Of a DNA stretch of 64,000 nt, positions 9,478 through 16,142 are shown one piece after another. The stretch comes from Nostoc sp. NIES-3756 (lineage in GTDB: Bacteria; Cyanobacteriota; Cyanobacteriia; Cyanobacteriales; Nostocaceae), in the NCBI RefSeq assembly GCF_001548375.1, contig NZ_AP017295.1, positions 5,713,501 to 5,777,500 of the forward strand, written 5' to 3'. Below the pieces are notes generated by a model that saw nothing but the letters and a program-made list of their open reading frames with translations, searched no databases and was not told the origin of the DNA. Made by a program: the position numbers and the translations under genes. How positions within the stretch are numbered: position 1 is the first letter of the stretch; each line of letters begins with the position of its first letter.

Positions 9478-9975
9478 ATGCAACTCAAGCCATTATCTCT
9501 GCTAGCTGGAGCGATCGCTCTGACTTTAACTACTACTCCCTTTGCTGTTCATGCACAAACAAATTCTTCTGCCGCGTCAGTAATTGCACAAGGTGCGCGG
9601 AAAGGGCCTTGGGAAAGTTTGGGACTAAGCAACGAACAGAAGTCCAGAATAAAACAAATTATGGATAACAGCCGCACTCAAATCGAAGCAGTTTTTACCC
9701 CAGAACAAAAGGCTAAGTTAGAAGCAGCGCGTCAAGCACGTCAGGCACAGCGTCAACAAGGCCAGCGTCCTCAAGCTGGTAGGCGCGGTAATGTTGCTGA
9801 CTTGAATTTGACTCAAGACCAAAAAAATAGAATCAAATCAATTCGTCAATCATCAAAACAACAAATTGAAGCTGTTTTAACCCCTGAACAGCGAGCAAAA
9901 CTACAAGAACTAAAAGCTAATCGTCGTCAGCGTTGGCAGCAAAGACAGAATAATCAAACTCCACCTCAAAGCTGA
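9478..9975 (+). CDS. Spy/CpxP-like periplasmic protein with LTxxQ-type repeats
   Basis: 165 residues. A clear Sec signal peptide (about 1-27, hydrophobic LLAGAIALTLTTT ending AVHAQ) is followed by two similar helical repeats at about 50-78 and 113-142. Each repeat has the pattern LS/LT-x-x-Q-K-x-RIK-x-I and TPEQ-(K/R)-AKL. This is the LTxxQ pattern of Spy/CpxP proteins, which act as periplasmic chaperones or metal and envelope stress sensors. The C-terminus is very rich in Gln and Arg. It is divergent from a two-component pair, an arrangement like cpxP with cpxRA, which makes control by that pair plausible (inference). Confidence 0.75.
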   Translation: MQLKPLSLLAGAIALTLTTTPFAVHAQTNSSAASVIAQGARKGPWESLGLSNEQKSRIKQIMDNSRTQIEAVFTPEQKAKLEAARQARQAQRQQGQRPQAGRRGNVADLNLTQDQKNRIKSIRQSSKQQIEAVLTPEQRAKLQELKANRRQRWQQRQNNQTPPQS

Positions 9976-10098
9976 TAATGAATTGGCAACCAGATTTGCT
10001 TTGACTTTTACTTTGGCTGACGTACAAATATTTCTGGCAATGGCGTTCCGCCCAGCGTAGCTGATCGCTCACAGTTAACAAACTTCTTGCAGAAGATC

Positions 10099-10125
10099 GG
10101 AAAGGGGAATAGTTCCTCCCCTTCC
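10099..10125 (+). terminator. Candidate terminator after the Spy-like gene
   Basis: GGAAAGGGGA and TCCCCTTCC pair around a short loop, with one bulged A, and are followed by a pyrimidine-rich CTTTACTTACTTTC. It lies 120 bp past the stop of the Spy-like gene. Confidence 0.5.
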
Positions 10126-10164
10126 CTTTACTTACTTTCTCACACAACAGCATATTGAAAGCCT

Positions 10165-10199
10165 GAAAATCCCGGTATCTTGGAGATACTGGGATTTTC
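10165..10199 (+). terminator. Strong hairpin just upstream of sipA (terminator or leader structure)
   Basis: A 15-bp stem (GAAAATCCCGGTATC with its near-perfect complement, one G-T pair) closes a 5-nt loop. It ends 17 nt before the sipA ATG and is followed by GTTTCTT, only a weak U-run. It could end the upstream transcript or, if the sipA transcript starts earlier, fold in the sipA leader close to the ribosome site. Confidence 0.6.
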
Positions 10200-10216
10200 G
10201 TTTCTTACCAATCTTT

Positions 10217-10465
10217 ATGTCTGAAGAATTTATTGTCGGTAGTAAAGTCCGTGTTGTGGCGTTACCGCCCTATATCAAAACAGCAGACCCTATGCCCATG
10301 TTACGCCCCCCTGATGTAATTCAATTAGGTGAAGAAGGAACTGTGCTTGACCGTCGTCCTGGCGGGTATTGGGGTGTACGCTTTGCTAGAGGTGCATTCC
10401 TCATCGATAGCCAATATATCGAAAGCGTGGATCAGTCCCCAAAAAATAGTGATGTACAGACATAA
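10217..10465 (+). CDS. sipA: SipA-like regulatory protein (DUF3148)
   Basis: 82 residues. The sequence VRVVALPPYIKTADPMPMLR and the segment GEEGTVLDRRPGGYWGVRFA are characteristic of the small cyanobacterial DUF3148 family. That family includes SipA, the protein that binds the histidine kinase NblS (Hik33) and modulates its signalling in light and nutrient stress. The fold is a small SH3-like beta barrel. The protein is soluble, with no signal peptide. The ATG is preceded by a strong hairpin rather than an evident Shine-Dalgarno box. It stands alone, 53 bp upstream of the peroxiredoxin gene. The family call comes from recall of the motif, not a search. Confidence 0.75.
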   Translation: MSEEFIVGSKVRVVALPPYIKTADPMPMLRPPDVIQLGEEGTVLDRRPGGYWGVRFARGAFLIDSQYIESVDQSPKNSDVQT

Positions 10466-10518
10466 CATCTCTTGTAATTAAGAATGTAAACTTGTGTAAA
10501 GTTACTATTCTTACTTAC

Positions 10519-11076
10519 ATGATGATTTCCCGCCGCCATTTTTTACACATCTTGCTTGTCAGCTGTTTTGCTGTCATCAGTTGGTTCAATTTTGCCCCTA
10601 CAGCTTATGCACTTGGGGGTAAACTTCCTGCTATCAATCAACCTGCACCAGATTTTACTCTGCCAACTAATACAGGCGATGGTAAGCTTTCTCTTACTGA
10701 TTTGCGTGGTAAGTGGGTAGTGCTTTATTTCTATCCCAAGGACTTTACCGCAGGTTGCACGATTGAAGCGCGTCGTTTTCAGCAAGATTTACCAAAGTAT
10801 TTAGAAAAAAATGCAGAAATTATCGGTGTCAGTGCTGATGATATCGATTCCCACGCTGAGTTTTGTGATTCTGAGGGGCTAAAATTTCCTTTGCTGGCTG
10901 ATACTACTGGTGCGGTTAGTAAGGCTTACGGTTCTTGGATCGGTTTTGTATCTATGCGTCATAGTTTTATTATCGATCCGCAAGGCATTCTCCGCGAAAC
11001 TTTTGTCAAAGTTAATCCATCTGTTCATAGTGCAGAAGTTTTAGCCAAGCTACAACAGTTGCAGGCTGCTTCTTGA
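10519..11076 (+). CDS. Exported PrxQ/BCP-type peroxiredoxin
   Basis: 185 residues from the ATG at 10519 (MMISRRHFLH). The RR, hydrophobic 9-26 and AYALGG cleavage region suggest export to the periplasm or lumen. The thioredoxin fold carries FYPKDFTAGCT with peroxidatic C80. Thr77 of the TxxC box is present. Typical PrxQ enzymes have the resolving Cys five residues later; here that position is Arg (GCTIEARRF), and the only later Cys is C116 in AEFCDSEG. It may be a 1-Cys type or use C116 atypically. It reduces hydrogen or lipid peroxides. The frame is open from 10492, but that start would bury the signal peptide. Confidence 0.88.
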   Translation: MMISRRHFLHILLVSCFAVISWFNFAPTAYALGGKLPAINQPAPDFTLPTNTGDGKLSLTDLRGKWVVLYFYPKDFTAGCTIEARRFQQDLPKYLEKNAEIIGVSADDIDSHAEFCDSEGLKFPLLADTTGAVSKAYGSWIGFVSMRHSFIIDPQGILRETFVKVNPSVHSAEVLAKLQQLQAAS

Positions 11077-11098
11077 AGCAGGTATATGGTTACGTTGG

Positions 11099-11125
11099 TG
11101 GGTAATTGTTGTTGGCAATTACCCA
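11099..11125. terminator. Hairpin between convergent genes
   Basis: A perfect 10-bp stem (TGGGTAATTG with CAATTACCCA) closes a 7-nt loop. It lies between the end of the peroxiredoxin gene (+) and the end of the glycosyltransferase gene (-), so it may stop transcripts from both sides. No long U-run is present. Confidence 0.55.
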
Positions 11126-11170
11126 TTACCTATTACCAGCCCCCACAATATGATAAGTATTTAAGCAAAC

Positions 11171-12376
11171 TTACCCTAAACAAACTTGCTCATAACGCTT
11201 ACCTGCTATATCCCAGGTAAACTCAGCTTCTACCAGTTTTCTGCCATTTTGGGATAATTGCGATCGCAGTTGGGGATTGTCGAATAGTTTACTGATAGCA
11301 CTAATATATTCTGCTGGTTGATTGGCTCTTAGTGCTGTTAGTGGTGTATCAATCGCTAGTCCTTCTAAACCGCGATCGCTTCCTACTACTGGTACACCTG
11401 CGGCCAGTGCTTCTAAAGTTTTATTTTTAATGCCAAAACCTGTGCGCATAGGAACAACACAGACAGTTGCTTTATGTATATAATCTACCATAGAAGAGAC
11501 ACGTCCAGTAACAGTAATTCCTGGTTGATTTTGTAGTGCTAAAACTTCTGGTGTAGGACGAGAACCAACAATATCAAAACTAGTATCAGGGTAAGATTTT
11601 TGCAGTTCAGGTAATACTTGATTAGCAAAAAAGCAAACAGCATCAATATTTGCTAAATTATCCATCGCCCCGACAAAAACTATTTTATGCCCTTGTGGAT
11701 CGACGGTACGGTAAGGAAAAATCACTAAATCTACACCATTAGGAATAATTGCAATATCGGTTTTTGGACAGAATTGTTGTAATTGCTTTTTATCTTCTTC
11801 TGTAGTGACTACAATTGTCGAAAACTTAGAGCAATACTTTTGTTCATAGCGGTGCAGAAGCGGTAAGTTAATTTTATCTCTTAAGACATTATCCGAAACA
11901 CCTGTTGTTAGTTGATTCAGGCAAGAACCATAAACTGAACTATGAACATTAACTATGGTTTTGAGATGTTGCTGGAAATGGGGACGCACATAAATTTCAT
12001 TGACGCTGTGTTCACAAGTAATTACATCATATTTGCGCTCCTCTACAGCTTTATCGATCCACTCTTGTATCTCGGTTGAGTAACGGTTGAGTACGCTTGG
12101 TGGTGTTCCTTGTTGTAAGAATTGACTAAATCGCTGTATTTTCTTGATTAATCCTACATTCGTACCACTATCTAACGGACGCTCAAATACAACTAAATTA
12201 TCTACACAATCCCTTAAGCCTGCAATTTCTGCGTCTGTGACATGGCGATCGCGTTGAGTTAGCACGGTAACGGAATGATTCTTTTGCAGATGCTTCAGTA
12301 AATGAAATGTCCTAACTTGCGTTCCTCCCCCTGTAGGCGGGTAGGGAAAGGTTGCAGAAAGCATTAATACATTCAT
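11171..12376 (-). CDS. GT4-family (group 1) glycosyltransferase
   Basis: 401 residues with the GT-B two-domain layout. The N-terminus MLSATFPYPPTGGGTQVRT carries the Gly-rich acceptor-side loop. The C-terminal half holds IVFVGAMDNLANIDAV and the donor-binding segment FGIKNKTLEALAAGVPVV with the conserved E-x7-E-like glutamates, then GSDRGLEGL. It transfers a sugar from a nucleotide-sugar donor, probably in exopolysaccharide or cell-surface glycan synthesis. The substrate is unknown. It is divergent from two GT2-type genes at 12715 and 13944, which suggests a small surface-glycan cluster. HIP1 octamers are frequent in it. Confidence 0.9.
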   Translation of the reverse strand: MNVLMLSATFPYPPTGGGTQVRTFHLLKHLQKNHSVTVLTQRDRHVTDAEIAGLRDCVDNLVVFERPLDSGTNVGLIKKIQRFSQFLQQGTPPSVLNRYSTEIQEWIDKAVEERKYDVITCEHSVNEIYVRPHFQQHLKTIVNVHSSVYGSCLNQLTTGVSDNVLRDKINLPLLHRYEQKYCSKFSTIVVTTEEDKKQLQQFCPKTDIAIIPNGVDLVIFPYRTVDPQGHKIVFVGAMDNLANIDAVCFFANQVLPELQKSYPDTSFDIVGSRPTPEVLALQNQPGITVTGRVSSMVDYIHKATVCVVPMRTGFGIKNKTLEALAAGVPVVGSDRGLEGLAIDTPLTALRANQPAEYISAISKLFDNPQLRSQLSQNGRKLVEAEFTWDIAGKRYEQVCLG

Positions 12377-12714
12377 AATTCTTTAAATCACATGATGATA
12401 TCTATACGATGACCTAATTGCAGAGCAGATGTCATCAGATTTTCCTCGGTTTTTGCCGAAAGATTTACTATAAACTCATAATAAACCCCTTGTTTTTACT
12501 GAGAAACATAGGGCAATATATATTTATCGTCAGTAATTTCGTCAGTGAAGTAGAATTTAGCAAGATAAAATTAGTCAGTATTTGCACCCTTGTTAGGAAT
12601 GCAGTATTTGACAAGTTACCTTCTTAAAGCGCCTTGAAGTGAGGCTTATCCGAGATATCTCGTATAAGTCACTCCTTGTTTATATGTAATTTTTAGTATT
12701 TGAGATAAAAACTT
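12377..12714. other. Divergent region between glycosyltransferase genes
   Basis: No convincing gene. A 69-codon open frame at 12418-12627 has no family resemblance and I do not support it. The main structure is a near-perfect 24-bp palindrome at 12645-12668, listed separately. Promoters for the genes at 12376 (-) and 12715 (+) should lie here. Confidence 0.5.
12645..12668. promoter_or_regulatory. 24-bp near-perfect palindrome upstream of a glycosyltransferase gene
   Basis: CTTATCCGAGATATCTCG followed by TATAAG is self-complementary at 11 of 12 positions, with no loop, centred 58 bp before the GTG at 12715. A loopless palindrome of this size fits a dimeric repressor site better than a terminator. 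The binding protein is unknown. Confidence 0.45.
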
Positions 12715-13704
12715 GTGGTTAAAGTTACTGTCTGTATCCCTACCTATAATCGCGCTAATCTGTTACCTTATGCAGTCAATAGCGTATTAGCTCAAACTTA
12801 TACAGATTTTGAACTAATTATCTGTGATGATGGTTCTACTGATAATACTGCTCAAATTGTCAATCAGTGGGATGATTCAAGAATCCGTTATATCAGACAA
12901 CCTGTAAACGGTGGTCGTAGCCGTAATATGCGTTCTGGTTTTGAGGCTGCTTGTGGAACTTACTTCATCAAATTTGATGATGATGATGCCTTGACTCCTG
13001 AATTTCTGGAAAAAACAGTAGCTGTATTAGACGCAGACTCTAGCATAGATTTTGTTTGTACAAACCATTGGATTATTAATCAAAATAATGAAAGGGTTGA
13101 ATCAGCAACAATCGAAAATTCTCGCAAGTGGGGAAAGGATAAACTCCAACGGGGTGTCATTCCTAATTTGATGCGGGAAACATTTGTGCAGCAAAGCTTA
13201 CAGGTGGGTTCAACCCTATTTCGTCGAGCTTGTCTACAAGAAGTTGATTATATGCGTCCACAAGCTGATGGATGTGAGGATTTTGACTTACTGGTAAGAT
13301 TAGCGATCGCAGGTAAACAAGGATATTTTATCCCAGAGTTTCTCATGGAATATCGTTTTCATGGGGGACAAACAAGTTTGAAACAAAACATACATTTTCT
13401 GTCTGCCAAAGTTTTTTGTATTAGCAGTTATAAATTCCCTGATGAGGAGTTAGAGAAACTCCGCTTGCGCAAATTAGCAGGTACGCAGCTCGCTTTAGGC
13501 TTAAGGCTAATTGAAAAAGGAGATGCTGTGGAAGGAAGAAGACTTTTGCAGCAATCAACTCAGGTATTAGGAAAAGAGCGCAAACTTATCTTCGGATTAA
13601 TTTTATCTTACTTACCAATCAATCTGCGAAAATTCGCTTTAGAAGCTTTCCGCCAACTGCGTCCTAAAGATTACACTGAGCAAGTACGAGAAGTATCTGT
13701 TTAA
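12715..13704 (+). CDS. GT2-family glycosyltransferase
   Basis: 329 residues beginning at a GTG (VKVTVCIPTYNRANLLPYAV). The GT-A fold signatures are clear: the nucleotide-binding CDDGSTDNT (about 38-46) and the metal-binding D-x-D region KFDDDD (about 85-90). Then comes the acceptor-side block ADGCEDFDLLVRLAIAGKQG, where the ED pair supplies the likely catalytic base. It is soluble, with no membrane segment. It transfers a sugar to a growing surface glycan; donor and acceptor cannot be told. No ATG in this frame precedes the conserved first strand, so the GTG start is the natural choice. Confidence 0.9.
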   Translation: MVKVTVCIPTYNRANLLPYAVNSVLAQTYTDFELIICDDGSTDNTAQIVNQWDDSRIRYIRQPVNGGRSRNMRSGFEAACGTYFIKFDDDDALTPEFLEKTVAVLDADSSIDFVCTNHWIINQNNERVESATIENSRKWGKDKLQRGVIPNLMRETFVQQSLQVGSTLFRRACLQEVDYMRPQADGCEDFDLLVRLAIAGKQGYFIPEFLMEYRFHGGQTSLKQNIHFLSAKVFCISSYKFPDEELEKLRLRKLAGTQLALGLRLIEKGDAVEGRRLLQQSTQVLGKERKLIFGLILSYLPINLRKFALEAFRQLRPKDYTEQVREVSV

Positions 13705-13730
13705 TTTTTGTTAATTCTCTAGCTATTAAT

Positions 13731-13914
13731 TACAGCAGTTTGCGAGTAAGTGAGGTATAAAAGATTAGATTTAAACTCTTGATACGTGAGTTTAAATCTA
13801 CTGCTTCTTTGCAGTCGCTACAACGAGCAGCCGCGTAGGGGGGTGCGCCTACTTGAGCGGACTGTCGCGGTAAAACCTGAAGTTTTGTACTTCATAGAAA
13901 AGAAAACTGCTGTA
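13731..13914. mobile_element. MITE-like element with 11-bp perfect inverted ends
   Basis: TACAGCAGTTT at 13731-13741 is the exact reverse complement of AAACTGCTGTA at 13904-13914, and both begin or end with TA, the IS630/mariner target. The 184-bp interior has no gene. It contains a perfect 13-bp hairpin at 13766-13800 (TAGATTTAAACTC and complement, 9-nt loop) and a GC-rich segment around 13820-13870. It looks like a non-autonomous element mobilised by an IS630-type transposase. Its ends differ from those of the IS at 2140, so a different transposase would be needed. Confidence 0.65.
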
Positions 13915-13943
13915 TTTATAGTAAATCACTCAGATAAAAACTT

Positions 13944-14918
13944 ATGGATGATAAACCGTTTTTAACAATTGTGACTGCAACACTCGGTGATTTTTCTGCA
14001 TATTGGTTAGAGCAATTATTAAAAGTTAAAGGTAACGTACAGTTTATTTTAGTTTATCCACCTGACGGAACGATTAAAAATATAAATGATTCTAGGGTGA
14101 GGAGTTTAAAAAGTCCATATAAAGGTGAAGTGATTCAGAGATTTACAGGATTGCTCAACGCCGAGAGTGATTATGTTCTAGCGTTAGATGATGATGATTT
14201 TGCTCATCCTGATCTTGTAGACTTCACACAAAAATACTTCCAACTCTTTCCAGAAAGCTGGGTTTTAAGACTAAAAATACAAAATATACCCTATACTGAT
14301 GAATCCAGAATTAAACAAGAATGGGAACCAAATCCTGAGCCTGAAAAATTAGAAATATGTAAGAAAACACCTGAAAATCCTTTTCCTTTTCAAAAAGGTA
14401 ATTACAAAGGTTTATTAGAAATTCCCATTGCTCCTTTAGATAAATCAATAGATATTAGACATATAATATTCCCTTGGCATCAGAGAAAAGACCAGAACGG
14501 CATTCATTTTGAAAACTTTAATAATAGAATTTGGCAAACTGCGCTAGTTAAACCAGCACTATATGAATTATCAAATACCATGAAAATTGCTGGTGCATTA
14601 ACTTGGCTACCTGCATGGAGTTTAGATAGATTACTAGGTTTATTTGTGCAAGCAAAATTTTACGAAAAAGATAAAATAATTGGTCATGCTCCACCAAAGC
14701 CAGAACAAATTAGATATGTACTTCGGGATGGTAGTTTAAAAGAGCCTAGACAGATTTTATTAGCAGATTTACTGTTAGTTAAACGTTATCCACAATATGG
14801 ATATTTATGGAATTTGATATTTTGGCAGATTTACACTGTACCAAAGTCATTGGCTAAGGGAGTGAAGTTGAAGTTAATGAAGTTGAAGCAGTCAAAGGAG
14901 GAAGTGACGAAAGAGTAA
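13944..14918 (+). CDS. Glycosyltransferase-like protein (GT-A fold, GT2-related)
   Basis: 324 residues. The N-terminus LTIVTATLGDFSAYWLEQLL and VQFILVYPPDGTIK resemble the first strands of GT2 enzymes, and LALDDDDFAHPDLVDF is the D-x-D metal site (about residues 79-87). The remainder is unusual: it lacks the ED/QxxRW block of classic GT2 enzymes and ends in a very basic tail. The real substrate is unknown. It follows the GT2 gene on the same strand, separated by the MITE-like element, so the two may belong to the same surface-glycan group. Confidence 0.72.
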   Translation: MDDKPFLTIVTATLGDFSAYWLEQLLKVKGNVQFILVYPPDGTIKNINDSRVRSLKSPYKGEVIQRFTGLLNAESDYVLALDDDDFAHPDLVDFTQKYFQLFPESWVLRLKIQNIPYTDESRIKQEWEPNPEPEKLEICKKTPENPFPFQKGNYKGLLEIPIAPLDKSIDIRHIIFPWHQRKDQNGIHFENFNNRIWQTALVKPALYELSNTMKIAGALTWLPAWSLDRLLGLFVQAKFYEKDKIIGHAPPKPEQIRYVLRDGSLKEPRQILLADLLLVKRYPQYGYLWNLIFWQIYTVPKSLAKGVKLKLMKLKQSKEEVTKE

Positions 14919-15241
14919 GTTAGATTATAAATATTTATTAACTATAGAAAATAATCTATCTAATATATTATTTACTTTTAATAAGTATTAATACTGGTAT
15001 TTAAGTTCCCAATCTTTATTATCAGAAGTAGAAAGAATTAGATAAACTTAGCTTTTTTATTGAATAACTATAAATTGCTTTTTTTAGCAAAAAATTGCGA
15101 GATTTATTCAGTCTGGCAGGTGCGATCGCCGACTGTTTTATAGTCATTGGTAACAGTTAGAGCTAATATATAAAAATGTGTGTAAATTATTGCCCTTTGG
15201 GTTAGAGTAGTCCTGACGTAAATGCTCTAATAATTACCAGT
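14919..15241. other. AT-rich spacer at the left edge of the accessory block
   Basis: Very AT-rich, with no gene visible. A small hairpin around TTGCTTTTTTTAGCAA at about 15075 and one HIP1 octamer near 15121 are the only marks. The promoter for the winged-helix gene at 15242 should lie in the right half. Confidence 0.45.
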
Positions 15242-16087
15242 ATGGATACAAATGAATTAAAGTTCCTCTTAAAGTTATTGGGATTTCCCAATTACCGAGC
15301 AGGACTCAGTGCCTTTAGTAACTTTAAAGGTAAAGATAAAATATGTCGAGAATTGGGCGATCGCGAACTGGTAGACTATTCGCGGGAGATTGCCACAGTC
15401 AAAATTTTACCTGCCGGTCAAGCCTTGCTGAAACTCCCATCAGGCGAGTTACCCATCACCGACAAAGAACTCAAGCTACTGGATAAAATCAGTAAAGCTA
15501 CTGGTAAAATCGCACCAAGTAAAATCACAGCAATCAAAGCTGCTGAACGAGACGCGATATTAAAAACCCTCAGTGAAAGAGGATTAATTGAAACTGAATT
15601 GCAACGTAAAAAAAATGGATCTGAGGTTTGGTTGACTGAAAGAGGAATTGAGTTTTTGCGAGATGACTACAACCCCAATAAAAGCTCTAACCCTGTTATT
15701 AGTCAAGAACTCCTGGGTAATTACATACGTTTTTTACGTAAGACGCTGCCGATAAAGTTAGAGATGACAGATACGTTATCTCCGGCCAAAGTTGAATCAT
15801 CGAGTGAAACGATTAATCATATAGATGATGAAGAAATTTTACAGATTATCAAGAAATTAGACAAAGAATTGGGAACTCAAAATTATTTACCTATCTTTCA
15901 TTTGCGGCAAAAATTACAACCACCATTGTCACGGCATGAATTAGATCAGGCACTGTATCGTCTACAAGCTCAAGACAAAATTGAGTTCAGCACTTTACAA
16001 GAAGCTAGTGTTTACACATCAGAACAAATAGATGCAGGAATTGGTCAGAATATTGGTGGTTCTTTGTTTTTCATTGCCGTCAATTAA
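15242..16087 (+). CDS. Winged-helix protein, first gene of an ATPase-nuclease-translocase cluster
   Basis: 281 residues, soluble. The middle (about 80-140: ITDKELKLLDKISKATGKI, KTLSERGLIETELQRKK, EVWLTERGIEFL) reads as a winged helix with a beta hairpin. The C-terminus (about 195-281) is a second wHTH-like module: LPIFHLRQKLQPPLSRHELD then ALYRLQAQDKIEFSTLQE and a hydrophobic end GGSLFFIAVN. Two such modules suggest DNA binding, as a regulator or a specificity subunit. The N-terminal ~75 residues are not recognised. It lies 55 bp before the P-loop ATPase gene on the same strand, and three genes with short gaps read as one operon. The domain call is by pattern only. Confidence 0.65.
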   Translation: MDTNELKFLLKLLGFPNYRAGLSAFSNFKGKDKICRELGDRELVDYSREIATVKILPAGQALLKLPSGELPITDKELKLLDKISKATGKIAPSKITAIKAAERDAILKTLSERGLIETELQRKKNGSEVWLTERGIEFLRDDYNPNKSSNPVISQELLGNYIRFLRKTLPIKLEMTDTLSPAKVESSSETINHIDDEEILQIIKKLDKELGTQNYLPIFHLRQKLQPPLSRHELDQALYRLQAQDKIEFSTLQEASVYTSEQIDAGIGQNIGGSLFFIAVN

Positions 16088-16142
16088 AACAATTTCTTCT
16101 TTAAAGTAAAAAGCTAGTTCGTGATTTTTCAAAAATTAAAGT

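Noticed and set aside
12418..12627. 69-codon open frame between the glycosyltransferase genes
   Set aside because: No family resemblance, no ribosome-binding site and composition like translated AT-rich spacer.
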